37,045 nt of DNA from Falciphora oryzae (lineage: Eukaryota > Ascomycota > Sordariomycetes > Magnaporthales > Magnaporthaceae). Positions 22,317 through 32,020 of this stretch are shown here, one piece after another. Location: positions 354,205-391,249 of the forward strand of contig JNVV01000042.1 of NCBI GenBank assembly GCA_000733355.1. Reading direction: 5' to 3'. The notes under the pieces are model-generated. The model did not search any database and had not been told where the DNA came from. It was given only the letters and a program-made list of their open reading frames with translations. Every line of letters starts with the position of its first letter. Position 1 is the stretch's first letter. A program made the translations under genes and the position numbers.

Positions 22317-22318
22317 TA

Positions 22319-23013
22319 CTGATTTTTTAGGAGAAAGTAAGGTCGATATTTTATACGGCTATTATGGTTAAACCCGACGTTACGTACGCAGTTGCGGCGC
22401 TTTCCAAACACTTAACTAACCCCTCGCCTGCGCATTACAAGGCTGCAAACCAGACGATTAAATACCTGTAAGGAACGAGGTTTCTGGGTATTAAGTATAG
22501 TCGAAGCCGAAAGACTGAGCATTTGAAAATTGCGGGAGATTTTTCCTTTGCAAACGACCCCGAGATAAGGCACTTTTTAAAAGGCTACGTTATGTTCTTT
22601 TTTAAGGGACCGGTTAATTGGAAAGCAGGAAAATAGGCGACCGTAACAACTTTAACCACCGAAACGGAGCTTTTAACGCTTGCTAAGGTGGCTAAAGAAA
22701 CCATAGCCTTAAAAAGACTTTTCCAAAACGTGCAGCTGGAGCTCGGCGAACTTTGGAGGATTTTTTGCGATAATAAGCAAACGATTTAACTAATGGTATA
22801 AAATAACGCCCGTATTGCAACCGCATTCCGGCACGTTGATATCCAAAAATGTGGCTACGTTAGAAGTATTCGAAAGGGTTTTTCGAAGTTATTTATTTCG
22901 AAACCTCCGAGATGCCGGCAGACGGCTTGACCAAGGCACTATCGAAAGCCAAGTTTGAGCATTTTAAGTTACTCCTAAAGTTGTATAACGCCGCCCGAGA
23001 CGTTTTTTAGAGC
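22319..23013 (+). pseudogene. Copia reverse transcriptase end and RNase H
   Basis: This continues the Copia frame beyond the nested pogo: KPDVTYAVAALSKHLTN, HYKAANQTIKYL, then an RNase H with FANDPEIRHF, ETELLTLAKVAKE, CDNKQTI and the terminal EMPADGLTKALSKAKFEHF typical of Copia. Several TAG/TAA stops are present. Confidence 0.82.
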
Positions 23014-23535
23014 TCGGTTGAGTAACGAAAAGGAGATTACGTTGACGGAAGCTCGGCAAGGCACAAATGAGCAAAACGATTTAATATGCATTTTCCTTTA
23101 AAAAAAAAAAAAAAAAATAACAACGCAGGAATGGTGGCAGCGGCGGTAGTAGGAGATAAAAAACGGGCGTTGTAGCCTAAAAACGACGAACAGAGATAAG
23201 AAACGGCCTTTATGGCCGCAAACGTCGTCCTCCTCCTTTTCCCTTTTTTTTCCCTATTCCTTTTTTCTTTTTCCCTTTCCTTTTTGAGCTTTTTAAAGCG
23301 CGGGGGGCTAAATACCGCGTTCGCGGCGGTAATTAGCGCCTATAGAAACGATGCCAGCCAGGAAGTCGTCGCTAAAACGACGATACCCGGCCAGCATTAT
23401 ATTTCCTACCGCGCTTCCTTTATCGTTATTATCGTTATCCCGTTTCCTCCTCGGGCTTTAATTCCGAGGAGGAGTATCCCCTGTTTTGCGGGGACGCTTC
23501 GCGCGCACCTCCTCCTCCTCCAAATCGCTTTTTTC
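23014..23535. other. Non-coding stretch with poly-A run and an imperfect 40-bp tandem repeat
   Basis: A run of about 17 A lies at 23101-23117. An imperfect direct repeat starts GAGATAA(A/G)AAACGG at 23153 and again at 23193. Downstream is a T/C-rich segment. Any Copia 3' LTR would lie here but has no second copy in the window for proof. I see no convincing gene. Confidence 0.4.
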
Positions 23536-24663
23536 TTACGCGACTGTCCTTAAGTGACCGCGCGGATACGGCCTGATTAAGTCGCGGACGATAGTGCGGA
23601 GTTTCCGAACTTCCGCCCTATCGTTACGGGCGAGAGCCTTTCCGAGCAGGATAGCCTTGCTACGGAAAGTCTCGTCCGCAAGCAGAGGCTTACAGAAGTG
23701 ACCCGCCGAGCACTGCCAACAACGAGGGGCTCTGCTATCCCTGCGTTTACGGCGCATAGGACGGTCGGAGCAGAGCCCGCGGTACCCCGTTAGGTACGCG
23801 CGGGTGCAGCCGTCGTACGGGATAGCCCGAGGGGTTGCCTCCTCGGGCATCCCGATAACGGTGCCCCTTTCGAGGGCAGGCCGGCGAGGACGGGAGACGG
23901 GGGCGCGAGCGCGGCCGCGCGAAGACTATAAAGGAAAAGTCAGCATAAAAAGGGGGGTGAGGTTTGGGAGAAGCAGTCGGGTGCGCTAAAAGCATTTAAA
24001 CTAATAAGCTTTTGCTCGCGCAGCATAAACACACAAAATTTACCGGGGACGGGGGCTCACCCCGGCTTTGCCGGTCCGCCCGAGGCGACCACAAAATCTC
24101 GTCGACCTCCTCCTCCTTTTCTTCTTTTTTTTCCTTTTCCTCGCTATCCACGTCCGCCAGGCGGACCCTCCCCTCGTCGTTCACCCAGTTGGGAACCGGA
24201 GAACGCTCCCTTTCAAACGAAAGGGATATTCCCGGGGGAACGACGGAAAAGGGCCGCTCGACGGATATGTCCTCGAGGAGGGCCAGGGCCGCGGCGGTAG
24301 CAGGGACGAGGTCCGAGTACCTCGCCTTCGGCGGCGGTAGCGGGCGCGCGGAGGGCAGCGGGCGGCGCGCGGGCGCAAGCGGCGCGCGGGCGCAAGCGGT
24401 GGCGGCGCCGGAGGCGCGGCAGGCGGCGGCGGCGCTGCTGCTGCTATTGCTATTGTTGCTACTGCTGCAGGCGGAGGCTGCGAGGCCTCCGCTTGCGAGG
24501 CCTGGAGGGCTAGCGCCAGGTCGTAATCCAGACGCACTTTATATGCCTAATATAGTTAACGCACTTTCAAAACTATGAACCAAAGAGTATAAAACACTTA
24601 CTGCTTACGGGCTTGCGCCCGTTCCGCCGCCCTCTTTTGCCGAAACTTGGTATTGCCAGACAT
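23536..24663 (-). pseudogene. Hypothetical three-exon gene with C-terminal CxxC...HxxC motif, frameshifted
   Basis: A plausible model on the minus strand has exon 1 at 24663-24609 (MSGNTKFRQKRAAERAQA), an intron with GTAAGC donor but a weak AAAG acceptor, exon 2 at 24536-24044 and exon 3 at 23925-23536. The last intron (GTAAAT, branch GCTGAC, acceptor TTATAG) keeps phase 0. Exon 2 encodes an Ala/Pro-rich stretch, then VPNWVNDEGRVRLADVDS and an acidic Glu/Lys run (EEKEKKEEKEEEVDEI). Exon 3 is basic and ends with CWQCSAGHFC and a leucine-rich helix (VRKLRTIVRDLI). The frame is broken inside the Ala/Pro-rich part by a 17-bp tandem duplication. I do not recognise the family; a nucleic-acid-binding role is only a guess from the basic region and the zinc-like motif. 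Confidence 0.4.
24364..24397. repeat. Perfect 17-bp tandem duplication
   Basis: The unit GGCGCGCGGGCGCAAGC occurs twice with no spacer (24364-24380, 24381-24397). Seventeen is not a multiple of three. On the minus strand the open frame before it and the open frame after it differ by exactly this shift. Confidence 0.9.
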
Positions 24664-25308
24664 TTGTAACAAATTAGCATCAGGTGCTCCTTAATTCGTC
24701 GCGCGCGCGCGCGTACGCCCCCGGAAACGCGGAAACAAAATGAACTTACGGTTATTTTAAGGCTTGGGCTCTAATAACGTATAAAAAGTTAGCCTGGCCT
24801 ACCGCCGGAAAAGTTGAGGGTATTACCACGTACAGATTGTTAGTTGTTGCTAAAAAAACGAAAAAAGAGAGGAACGCCCGGGCAAAAGCTAACGGTAGAG
24901 CCTTTTTTGATATCGCGCAACCAATGGCAGGTGCCGGGCGCGTACCAAAAAGGAAGGAACACCCAGGTCCTTACAAAGGGAAGGAGCCCATACGGGAGCG
25001 CCGACCCTTTGGGCAGGAACTTACTAACGAGCACCCGGAGCCCCGGGTCAGGTTTAGAAAATACCAAAACGAGCACCCAATAAAGGGACAAAAACGCTCG
25101 TAATACCTTTATTTTAGCTCTCCTTTGTTTATTACAGCCGGTGCCCTCCGGGCACCAATTGGGGGGTGTGTCGCAAAGGATCGAGGGGGTCCTCCGGCCA
25201 TGCCGGCCAGGGTCGGCATCGCCACCCTCGCTGGCGTCGCAGGTGCTCAATAAGCGGTTACAGAGCACTCGGCGACGCCGAAAGGGGCTCTCCACTCCTA
25301 CTGCGCAC
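24664..25308. other. Intergenic region, no gene seen
   Basis: The stretch includes a short alternating CG run (CGCGCGCGCGCG near 24702-24713). ORFs on both strands (up to 151 codons) show no domain or splice signals. Confidence 0.45.
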
Positions 25309-25322
25309 TCATGTATAAAGAC

Positions 25323-25345
25323 CCCGAGGGTCGAAGACCCTCGGG
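25323..25345. repeat. Perfect 10-bp hairpin with GAA loop
   Basis: CCCGAGGGTC and its reverse complement GACCCTCGGG are separated by GAA. It lies about 25 bases past the stop-proximal end of the cysteine-rich minus-strand coding region. It could form a stem in RNA or a cruciform; no function is assigned. Confidence 0.7.
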
Positions 25346-25359
25346 CGCTTTCCTATTAG

Positions 25360-25853
25360 TTCTTTAGAGGTAGAAATAAAGCCAAACGGTCTACTGCATG
25401 CACTTCTACTTTGCAATAGGTCCGGCCAGACCTCACTCTGCCCCAGCTTCTGCTTAGGATCTGGCTCGTTCTCCTCCCGCTTGGCGCACCTGAGTAGCTC
25501 GACCATATCCTGTGCCGACGTGTCCTTTCCCGACCCCGTGACGTTGCAGGACCAGCCGCACACATTCATCATCGCGAAGACGTTGTGGTAGAGGCCCATG
25601 GACGACTCTGTGACGTTGCAGCATTCAGCTATGCGCCGCTTGACGGCGGCCGCGCTGGGGTCATTGTCGTCGCGGTAGTGGGTGGAGCAGACGATGCTGT
25701 GGTGCTGGGGCTGGACCCGGCGGGACACTTGGCTGCACAGCCTGCCTGGGTGATGGCGCTGCAGGATGCTATGGTGACGTTGCTTGGATGGGCGACTGTT
25801 GTGTTGCTTACACTGCCAATCCGCCGGTTGAGTGCCAGGAAAATGTCGATCAA
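25360..25853 (-). pseudogene. Small cysteine-rich protein remnant, frame broken, no signal peptide seen
   Basis: Two overlapping minus-strand frames look coding in sequence. The first (25853 downward) gives VAHPSNVTIASC, QAGCAAKC and PAGSS. The other gives IVCSTHYRDDNDPSAAAVKR, RIAECCNVTESSMGLYHNVF and VCGWSCNVTGS. Paired cysteines and NxT sequons suggest a secreted domain. The two parts need a frame change near 25700-25760, either an unseen intron or an indel. No start with a signal peptide is visible upstream. The family is not identified. Confidence 0.3.
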
Positions 25854-25872
25854 ACATCGGTAGTAGGCACAA

Positions 25873-26691
25873 TTAATGAGATTCGAGAGACGGATGAGAA
25901 GAACGGCACAAGAGTGGAGTCGGAAAGTACGTTAGAGCAGTGAGCAGCGTGTAAAGAAGAATGTTTCTTGGGTGTGTGAGCGGAAGGATTTCCGTGTAGT
26001 TCCAGTCAGTGGAGAGATAATTACATGTATGGATACCTATAAAATTACCCCAGCAAGAGCCAGGTTATAAAAGCGACAGCTGCTGTGATTACTAGGTGGG
26101 CTGTCAGTGTGTCTTGAGTCTAACACGTCATTCTATTGCCAGAAGAAATTCAGTAGGATTCAGCATACAGGCGAAATTTCTCTTGCAACCTGGAATGTTC
26201 AAAGTCCAGACTTTACCCGGCGCCAACGGCCACACAACACTCAGAGGTTTAGCCGCACCAGGCGGTGCTGCTACCAGGATGGTGAGTTGGGCCCAACGGT
26301 TTAACCCCTAAAAACGACCGACGCTAGTTTTAGTTTCCGCTCTGCTGTTTGGGTGTGGAACTTATGTCGTATCCCGGCGGTGCATTTGTGTTAACGTGTG
26401 GTGATGGATCCGCAACTGGATCCCAGACGGCCTGGACTCCCGTGATCAAGCCGGTGCGGGGAAACTATGGTGGGACTGCCCGACTTCGGAGCCGGGCTTG
26501 GCTTTGAGTCACGGTGCATCTCCATTCCTGGCAATCTCTAAATCTTCGACGTTTCCTTTTCCTCTTTCTAGGACCCTGACGTTTGGATACCTGGGTCTGT
26601 TCGAACAGCTGCCGAAAAAAACAGCCCATCCCATACCCGTGCTCCTATCTAAACTAGTGCTCAAGACGTAAGAGTGTCATCGGACGCGAAG
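25873..26691. other. Intergenic region upstream of the DUF3445 gene
   Basis: About 820 bases without a recognisable gene. The promoter and 5' leader of the gene starting at 26692 must lie here, with pyrimidine-rich stretches (for example TTTCCTTTTCCTCTTTC near 26551-26567) in the expected place. Confidence 0.45.
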
Positions 26692-28105
26692 ATGTCACAC
26701 TGGACTCTCACCCTCGCGCTTCTGGGCCTGGCAGCCCTGGCATGGGCTTATCACGCGCTTCGAAAGCGGCTCAATGTAAGTCGGTCTATCAAGAAAAGCA
26801 CAGATGAGGTTCAAACGATGACCTGACGGATGATTGAGGGAGCCAGGCAAAGCAGTCATTCCAGCCAGCCAAGCCTCCAGCCTATGAAGAAAAGGCAAGA
26901 CTCGAAGACAGCCATCTAGCGGAGACAAGCCCCTCGGCAGGGATACTTCCCCTGAAGGGGTTTCGATGGGACCAAGTGACTCCCCAGACTTTTAGGCCTT
27001 TCAAGCCTATCTACCACATAACCATGGGTTCGTATGCGCATCGGCGTGACACCCCCGACGACACGGAACTGGTAGCTGACGCCGAGCGGTCACCAAAGGC
27101 ATCCAGTCCAGCACTCCCGCGGAGCTCATCGAGATCGACAGCAACTATCTCGAACAGCTTGAATACAGAAGGCGTATCCTCTCCGAAAACGCCGCCACAG
27201 TTACCGGCAGCGTGCCGGAGGGCATCCTCCCGGCCCGAGAGCTGTACGGATTCCTCCTAACCGAGTACCTACCAGCTCGCTATCCGGACATGTTCACCCT
27301 GGAAGCACATGGTGCCGAGTTCCGGAACAACGTCACCGGACGCAGCTTCCCGACGGCGCCGCCCCAGGACGTGCTGGAGCTCCTGCGCATCCTCGGTGAG
27401 AATGTGGAGGATGACCTGTTCCTGCTGGTCGAGACGCCCGAGGGCCACCGGATGGTGTCGTTCGTGTGCTGTCACCCATCTGGCTTCGACCCGTCTGCCA
27501 AGCTGGGGAAGCTGCTCAAGGACATCCACGAGCCCGTTCCGGCCTACGAGAAAATCGGGGCGAGCATGGAGCGGTTCTTCTTGAAGCTCGAGGTGGGCAA
27601 GGTGATTAAGAGACTGAACGTGAGTAAACGCAAACTACCTACTTCTCTGTTGCTTCACGGTCTTTTTCGTAATGACTGACAAGCCGGGATTGTCAGTGGG
27701 GAATCACCACTGTGCCTGAGCTCTTCACCCCAGGCTTCAACCACGTGAACGAGAAAGACACGTTTGTGGCAGACGAGGACGTCGACATTGACAAGGTGAG
27801 CCGGGGAAGGAAATCCTCGTTGGTGCTCCACACGCGCGCTTGCTGACTATAGATGACACGTTTGTGTACCACAGTCCCGCCTCCGCGTCGAGTTGCAAGC
27901 GCTTTCGAGGCTTCCCAAGACAGGCGCGATTCTCTTTTCGTTCAAGTCTTACTTGTACCCACTGACCGAAATCAAGGAAGAAGGCCTGGGCCCGGACCTC
28001 GCCGACGCGATCGAGGGCCTCAAGGACGGGAACGCACCTGGGATGTGGATGTACAAGGGGGCGGTGCGGTGGGGGAAGAGCGTCTGCGAGTATCTGCGCG
28101 GGTGA
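26692..28105 (+). CDS. Membrane-anchored heme-dependent oxidative N-demethylase-like protein (DUF3445)
   Basis: Five exons (26692-26775, 26847-27027, 27099-27619, 27697-27795, 27875-28105) give 371 residues. Donors are GTAAGT, GTTCGT, GTGAGT and GTGAGC; all acceptors are AG and phases agree. Residues 4-20 (WTLTLALLGLAALAWAY) form a hydrophobic segment followed by HALRKRL, a signal-anchor placing the rest outside the membrane on the side set by the basic residues. The body shows the DUF3445 pattern: FRPFKPIYHITMG, TPAELIEIDSNYLEQLEYRR, ELYGFLLTEYLPARYPDMF, VSFVCCHPSGFDPSAKLGK, IHEPVPAYEKI, RLNWGI, LRVELQALSRLPKTGAILFS and the terminal WGKSVCEYLRG. The bacterial relatives are heme-containing oxidative N-demethylase subunits. 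The fungal substrate is unknown. The gene lies between transposon blocks but has no lesion, and its alternative exon-2 acceptor (26852) would shorten it by two residues. Confidence 0.82.
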
Positions 28106-28484
28106 GGGTGAGTCACCTGATGCCCGCTGGCATGCATTGGAACCCGCGAATTGCTGCGGCCGCCATCGGAGGCAATCGGCCGATCGGAGACATTGCGGAG
28201 ATAAGTGCGAAACGGGGCATAGCCCGCCGGACTTGGGCCTGGCTGGGGCCCGGCAGCTGCCCGATAAGCCCGCTCGGCGTATTCAATGAGTGCTGTGGGG
28301 CGTAACGACGAATGGGGATCCGCGACGATGACCACCGAGGGAATTGGGGCTGGGGATCCGGGCCTGGACTCGTACATACGTGAAGGACGTGCATTGGGTG
28401 CGGCGCGGGAGCTGGCGGGGTGTCGGAGCGACTGAGGACCCCGCGAAGCTTCATTTTGTCTTGTTCCCGCAAGGGGCAGATTGA
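28106..28484. other. Intergenic region before the long-TIR element
   Basis: About 380 bases of 3' flank of the DUF3445 gene. ORFs here extend from the gene or into the TIR and look like chance. Confidence 0.45.
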
Positions 28485-28627
28485 GCTACTTGTGCGGGCT
28501 AAAAGCGCCACGCCCTCGATCGGCCCTTTGGGGATAGAGTGCGGCACGGCGACTTGTCGTTTTCCCCGCGATTTGTCGTTTTTCTGCAATATAATTTCCC
28601 ATAGAAAATTAGCAGTGAATTAATATA
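28485..28627 (+). repeat. Left 143-bp TIR with paired GCGACTTGTCGTTTT units
   Basis: It starts GCTACTTGTGCGGGCTAAAA. Two sub-repeats of GCGA(C/T)TTGTCGTTTT lie at about 28549-28564 and 28568-28583. Confidence 0.85.
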
Positions 28628-28805
28628 CTTTCGAATTAACGCGTAACCTCCCCAACTGCATATTGCACGGGCCCATGCATGCCTACGCCACCCCAGTGAC
28701 GCGTTTTAAATCGGCAACCCCGCTCCTACCGTAAGTGATCGCGGCTCGATTTTGCTATATTTCGCTATTTTTAAGGCAAAAACGCACCAAAATGGGAGGG
28801 GTTAA

Positions 28806-28946
28806 TGTGACGAGCGTGGCGTACAACCCCGCACGCACCGTCCTAGCACCTTCATAAGTCAGCTTCAGTGACTGTGCAGACAGTCCTGAATCGTACCCTT
28901 TTGTGGGTGTGTAGTGCATTGGGAGTGACTTATGCCGATCGTTACA
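28806..28946 (+). repeat. TRIM left LTR
   Basis: 141 bp, TG...CA ends. It differs from the right copy at a few positions, all transitions (CAGTGACTG versus CAATAACTG, TTGGGAG versus TTGAGAG). Confidence 0.85.
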
Positions 28947-29224
28947 CTATTCAGGACTACAACCGAGGTCGCGAGTTCGATCCGCGATGGGGGGAGTTTT
29001 CTGCCCCCGGTACCTCAGGTGTAGCAACCTTACCTCTATCGCATCTGCAACGCAACCCTTGTGGAGTAAGTCGCCTAAGGGCGCGACCGAGGAAGACGAA
29101 ACGTAAGCCGTACGCAGCTGTAGACAAGTAGGCGAGCAACCCCCTCTTGTGCCACTGATTGAACCCCGTCTTTAATTCCTGCTGTAAAGCATTAATTAAG
29201 AGACGAGGTGCAATGGGGGGGTAG

Positions 29225-29365
29225 TGTGACGAGCGTGGCGTACAACCCCGCACGCACCGTCCTAGCACCTTCATAAGTCAGCTTCAATAACTGTGCAGAC
29301 AGTCCTGAATCGTACCCTTTTGTGGGTGTGTAGTGCATTGAGAGTGACTTATGCCGATCGTTACA
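29225..29365 (+). repeat. TRIM right LTR
   Basis: 141 bp partner of 28806-28946, with three G-to-A changes relative to it. Confidence 0.85.
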
Positions 29366-29429
29366 GTTAGTAGGTTAGAGAGACTCCCATTAGCAATAAG
29401 TTCGACCTAAGCGTAATTCCCTAATAAAA

Positions 29430-31200
29430 TACCTTATTTGAAATAGGATCTCCCGTTACTGCCGTCGCCTTCGCACAAGCCGTTAACTCGATCGTTAGCC
29501 GCCGCCGGAAGCATTCGCTACCGCAAAAAGCTAAGAAAAAATGGGCGCAAAAGTGGCTTACGAAGCATAAATCGATATTTAAACGAATGCGAAATACGCC
29601 GCGAGCGTTTAAAAGGCGCGCTGCCTAAAATAGAGCCGTGATTAGAGAGTGGTTTGATTCGTACTCGTAGTGCGTTAAACGGCACCGGATCGAACGCAGG
29701 AATTGTTAAAACTCCGACGAGATTGGTTTCCGGGTTGGCGTATTCGAAGGTAGCGTTGTTTGGTGCTATATAAATATCGAGATTTAGTTTTAAAGCGATC
29801 CGGATCACCGCGCGCTCGTGACGATAATTAAGACCTGTTTAGCTACCGGCATAACGATCCTTCCGTTTATAATTATTACCGGGATTAATATTAGCGAAAA
29901 GCACGTAATTAACTTTTTACCGTCGGGAACTAAGTTTATTACGAGCGAAAACGGTTGGACCGACGATTTGATCGCGTTCGAATGGTTAAATTATTTCTTC
30001 GAGTTTTCGAAGCTTTCGTCGCCTATTGATTACCGTTTGTTAATAATCGATAATTACGGATCCTATTTTACTTTTCCTTTTTGGGAAAAGTGCTAACAGG
30101 CGAAAATCGTCCTTTTCTTTTTGCTTTCGCATATAACGCATAAATTGCAGCTTTTTAACGTCGGTATTTTTTCGGCTTACAAATTTGCGCATTAGCGAGA
30201 TTTCGGGCACCAGATTAAATACGGCGCTATCGATTATGATCGCTTAAAGTTTTTCGACGGCTTTAAAAATATGCGGAGGCGCGCGTTTAAAATTAGTACG
30301 GTAAAGTCGGCGTGGGCGAAATGCGGGCTTTAGCCGTTTAGCCCGGAAATCGTATTTGATAATTTCGAGGATTTTTTAACCTCCGCGAAATTTGCCGCCG
30401 TAATAATGCAAAAGGTTGGGTATATTTTAAATGCTACGGATTAAATCCGTTAGATCGAATAACGAGGTTAGTTTTTAGCTTTTTTTTACGACGACGATAA
30501 CGAACCTTAGCTTCCCGTTAAAACGCTATCGCTTTCGCCCGTTTTGCTCGCGTATAATTGGAAAAAGGCTACAACTCCCACGTTAAATTTATTAAATATT
30601 ATTACTTTTAAAAATTGGTTTAAAAAACGCTTGCATTCCTCCGCCAATTCCGGCAGGGCCGTTTCGCTAACGATGTTGCACGTTTATTCTAAGGTGAAAA
30701 AGGTAACTTACGTTGCGATATTCGCCGGCACGCGTACGATCGAAAAGCTTCGCCGCCGCGAGCAAGCCCAGATTGAGCGCAAACAACGAGCCTTTTTAAA
30801 TAGATTAATTACCAAAATTGGGCCGATATTTGTTAACGACGCGCGCTTGCGGGCGATTAATAACGAAGGCTACCGCCTCGCTACTAAACGGAGGGAACGC
30901 CGGCGCCTGCGAGGTAAAGATTTTAAAATGGAGTTGAAGATATTTAAGCGTTGGCTGCGAAAGTATAGGTAATAGGAGGGCACGCGCTTTAAACAGTTAA
31001 AGGCACGCTTGCGGCTAAAGAAAGTAAGGCGTAAAGAGATTGCCGACTTCGTGCGCCTTTAAAAAGATGCCTTCGCCAACGAAGCTACCTTTCTTAGCAG
31101 ATACTGGCAATAACGCCGGGAGCGCGACGATCAGTTCCATACCTTGTAAAAAGAGGCATTGCTTTTTGCCCGCTTACAATTTGATAGGGAATAAAACGAC
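29430..31200 (+). pseudogene. Heavily RIP-degraded pogo-like transposase (family C)
   Basis: The plus strand shows, between many stops, a CENP-B-like piece (KWAQKWLTKHKSIFKRMRN), AVIREWFDSYS, DEIGFRVGV, TILPFIIITG, TSENGWTDDLIAFEWLNYF and RLLIIDNYGSYFTFPF, the order and spacing of a Fot1/pogo DDE domain. The C-terminal basic coiled part is open at 30544-30972 (RRREQAQIERKQRAFLNRLI). The segment is markedly AT-rich compared with the host genes. It probably belongs to the long-TIR element. Confidence 0.75.
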
Positions 31201-31309
31201 GTAGCTCTTCCTTTTACCTGGTGTTACGACCATACAGGTGGCGGGGACAGGAGGCCTGGGTCAAGCCCCGGGAAGGAAGCACCCTCAACCCCGCACTTGG
31301 AAAAGGAAG

Positions 31310-31333
31310 GGTCACGTGGAAGGACACGTGACC
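31310..31333. promoter_or_regulatory. Perfect inverted repeat with two CACGTG boxes in the solo LTR
   Basis: GGTCACGTG and CACGTGACC are separated by six bases (GAAGGA). CACGTG is the E-box bound by bHLH factors. It lies about 65 bases upstream of the TATA-like box, a normal place for an LTR enhancer on the plus strand. Confidence 0.6.
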
Positions 31334-31398
31334 TCAAAGTGATATGTCTGATATGCGACATAGCAGACATAGCACAGATTGGGAAGGACCAGGTCGTG

Positions 31399-31406
31399 TA
31401 TATAAG
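31399..31406 (+). promoter_or_regulatory. TATA-like box of the solo LTR
   Basis: TATATAAG lies near the middle of the LTR, downstream of the E-box palindrome. The order implies plus-strand transcription out of the LTR. Confidence 0.55.
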
Positions 31407-32020
31407 GGAAAGGTTCTTCCACGGTTAGATAGCTTTGACTGAGGCATCGGCATCAGTCAACCTAAGTTAGCTCCAAGGTACCCCCTTGGGCAAGCAATCC
31501 AGACTTCTGTCACCAGTTTCCCAGTTCCCCTGAAGCAACCCCTGTCAAGTGTACTGTTCAGCACCCTCCCTAGGTGTCCTACCCTAGGAGCAGAGCCTGA
31601 TTGTAACACCTGGCAGCTTACCGAGGCACTTTTTCCCTACACGCCGTGGCGCCTTACGGCACGAAACGAAGGCACAGTCCGGAAAGTAATACGGTTTTTT
31701 TGGCGAAATAAATACGGCCTAAATTACGCCTTAGGGGTCTTTTTTCCAGGCAAATATACGGCAAAAGATTACGAGGTATCCTTTCCAGAGGGCACAAATA
31801 CGGAGGGAAACGTTACTTCCGCGTCAAATACTGCTAATCGCGATAATTAGGACGAAAAGGGTGATTTAAGCGATTTGATTAATCCCGCCCTGGTTTAAAT
31901 AGCTTCATTTTTGATCAATTGATTGCAGAGTGCATTTTTCTAATATGCACGTGCAGGGCTCGGGCGCTGGAAGTAGCCCCTGTTTTATGCAGTTGAGTAG
32001 GGAACTCGCATAATTAAGGG

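Larger units (their letters stand above)
17099..23013 (+). mobile_element. Ty1/Copia retrotransposon, 5' end missing, interrupted by pogo family B
   Basis: Pol is readable on the plus strand from a protease remnant (NNCGAVHLVN, with the catalytic Asp apparently changed) right after the Gypsy LTR to the RNase H end near 23013. Gag and the 5' LTR are absent to the left of the Gypsy element. No 3' LTR could be identified because no partner copy is present. A pogo element (20456-22316) splits the RT domain. Confidence 0.83.
28806..29365 (+). mobile_element. TRIM-like non-coding retroelement, 560 bp
   Basis: Two 141-bp direct repeats, each starting TGTGACGAGC and ending CGTTACA, enclose 278 bases without coding capacity. 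The flanks are GTTAA on the left and GTTAG on the right, a 5-bp target duplication with one G/A difference. A purine-rich tract (GAGGTGCAATGGGGGGGTAG) abuts the right repeat, as a polypurine tract would in plus orientation. No primer-binding site complementary to a tRNA 3' end could be identified. The interior has GTTCGATCC at 28975-28983, which fits the RNA polymerase III B-box consensus and suggests a tRNA-derived segment. Confidence 0.78.
31222..31608. mobile_element. Solo LTR, 387 bp, with perfect CCTGG target duplication
   Basis: The sequence starts TGTTACGACC and ends TTGTAACA, with CCTGG immediately on both sides (31217-31221 and 31609-31613). No internal retrotransposon sequence is attached, so this is the product of recombination between two LTRs. 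It is inserted in the degraded pogo-like region and is much less AT-rich than it. Confidence 0.9.

Noticed and set aside
24012..24578. Plus-strand 188-codon ORF with a poly-leucine run
   Set aside because: The leucine run is the antisense of the Ala/Ala-Pro coding on the minus strand, and the minus frames join through good splice sites.
28947..29020. Possible tRNA gene suggested by GTTCGATCC
   Set aside because: The T-stem does not pair fully and no A-box, anticodon arm or acceptor stem could be completed, so it is noted only as a tRNA-like motif.
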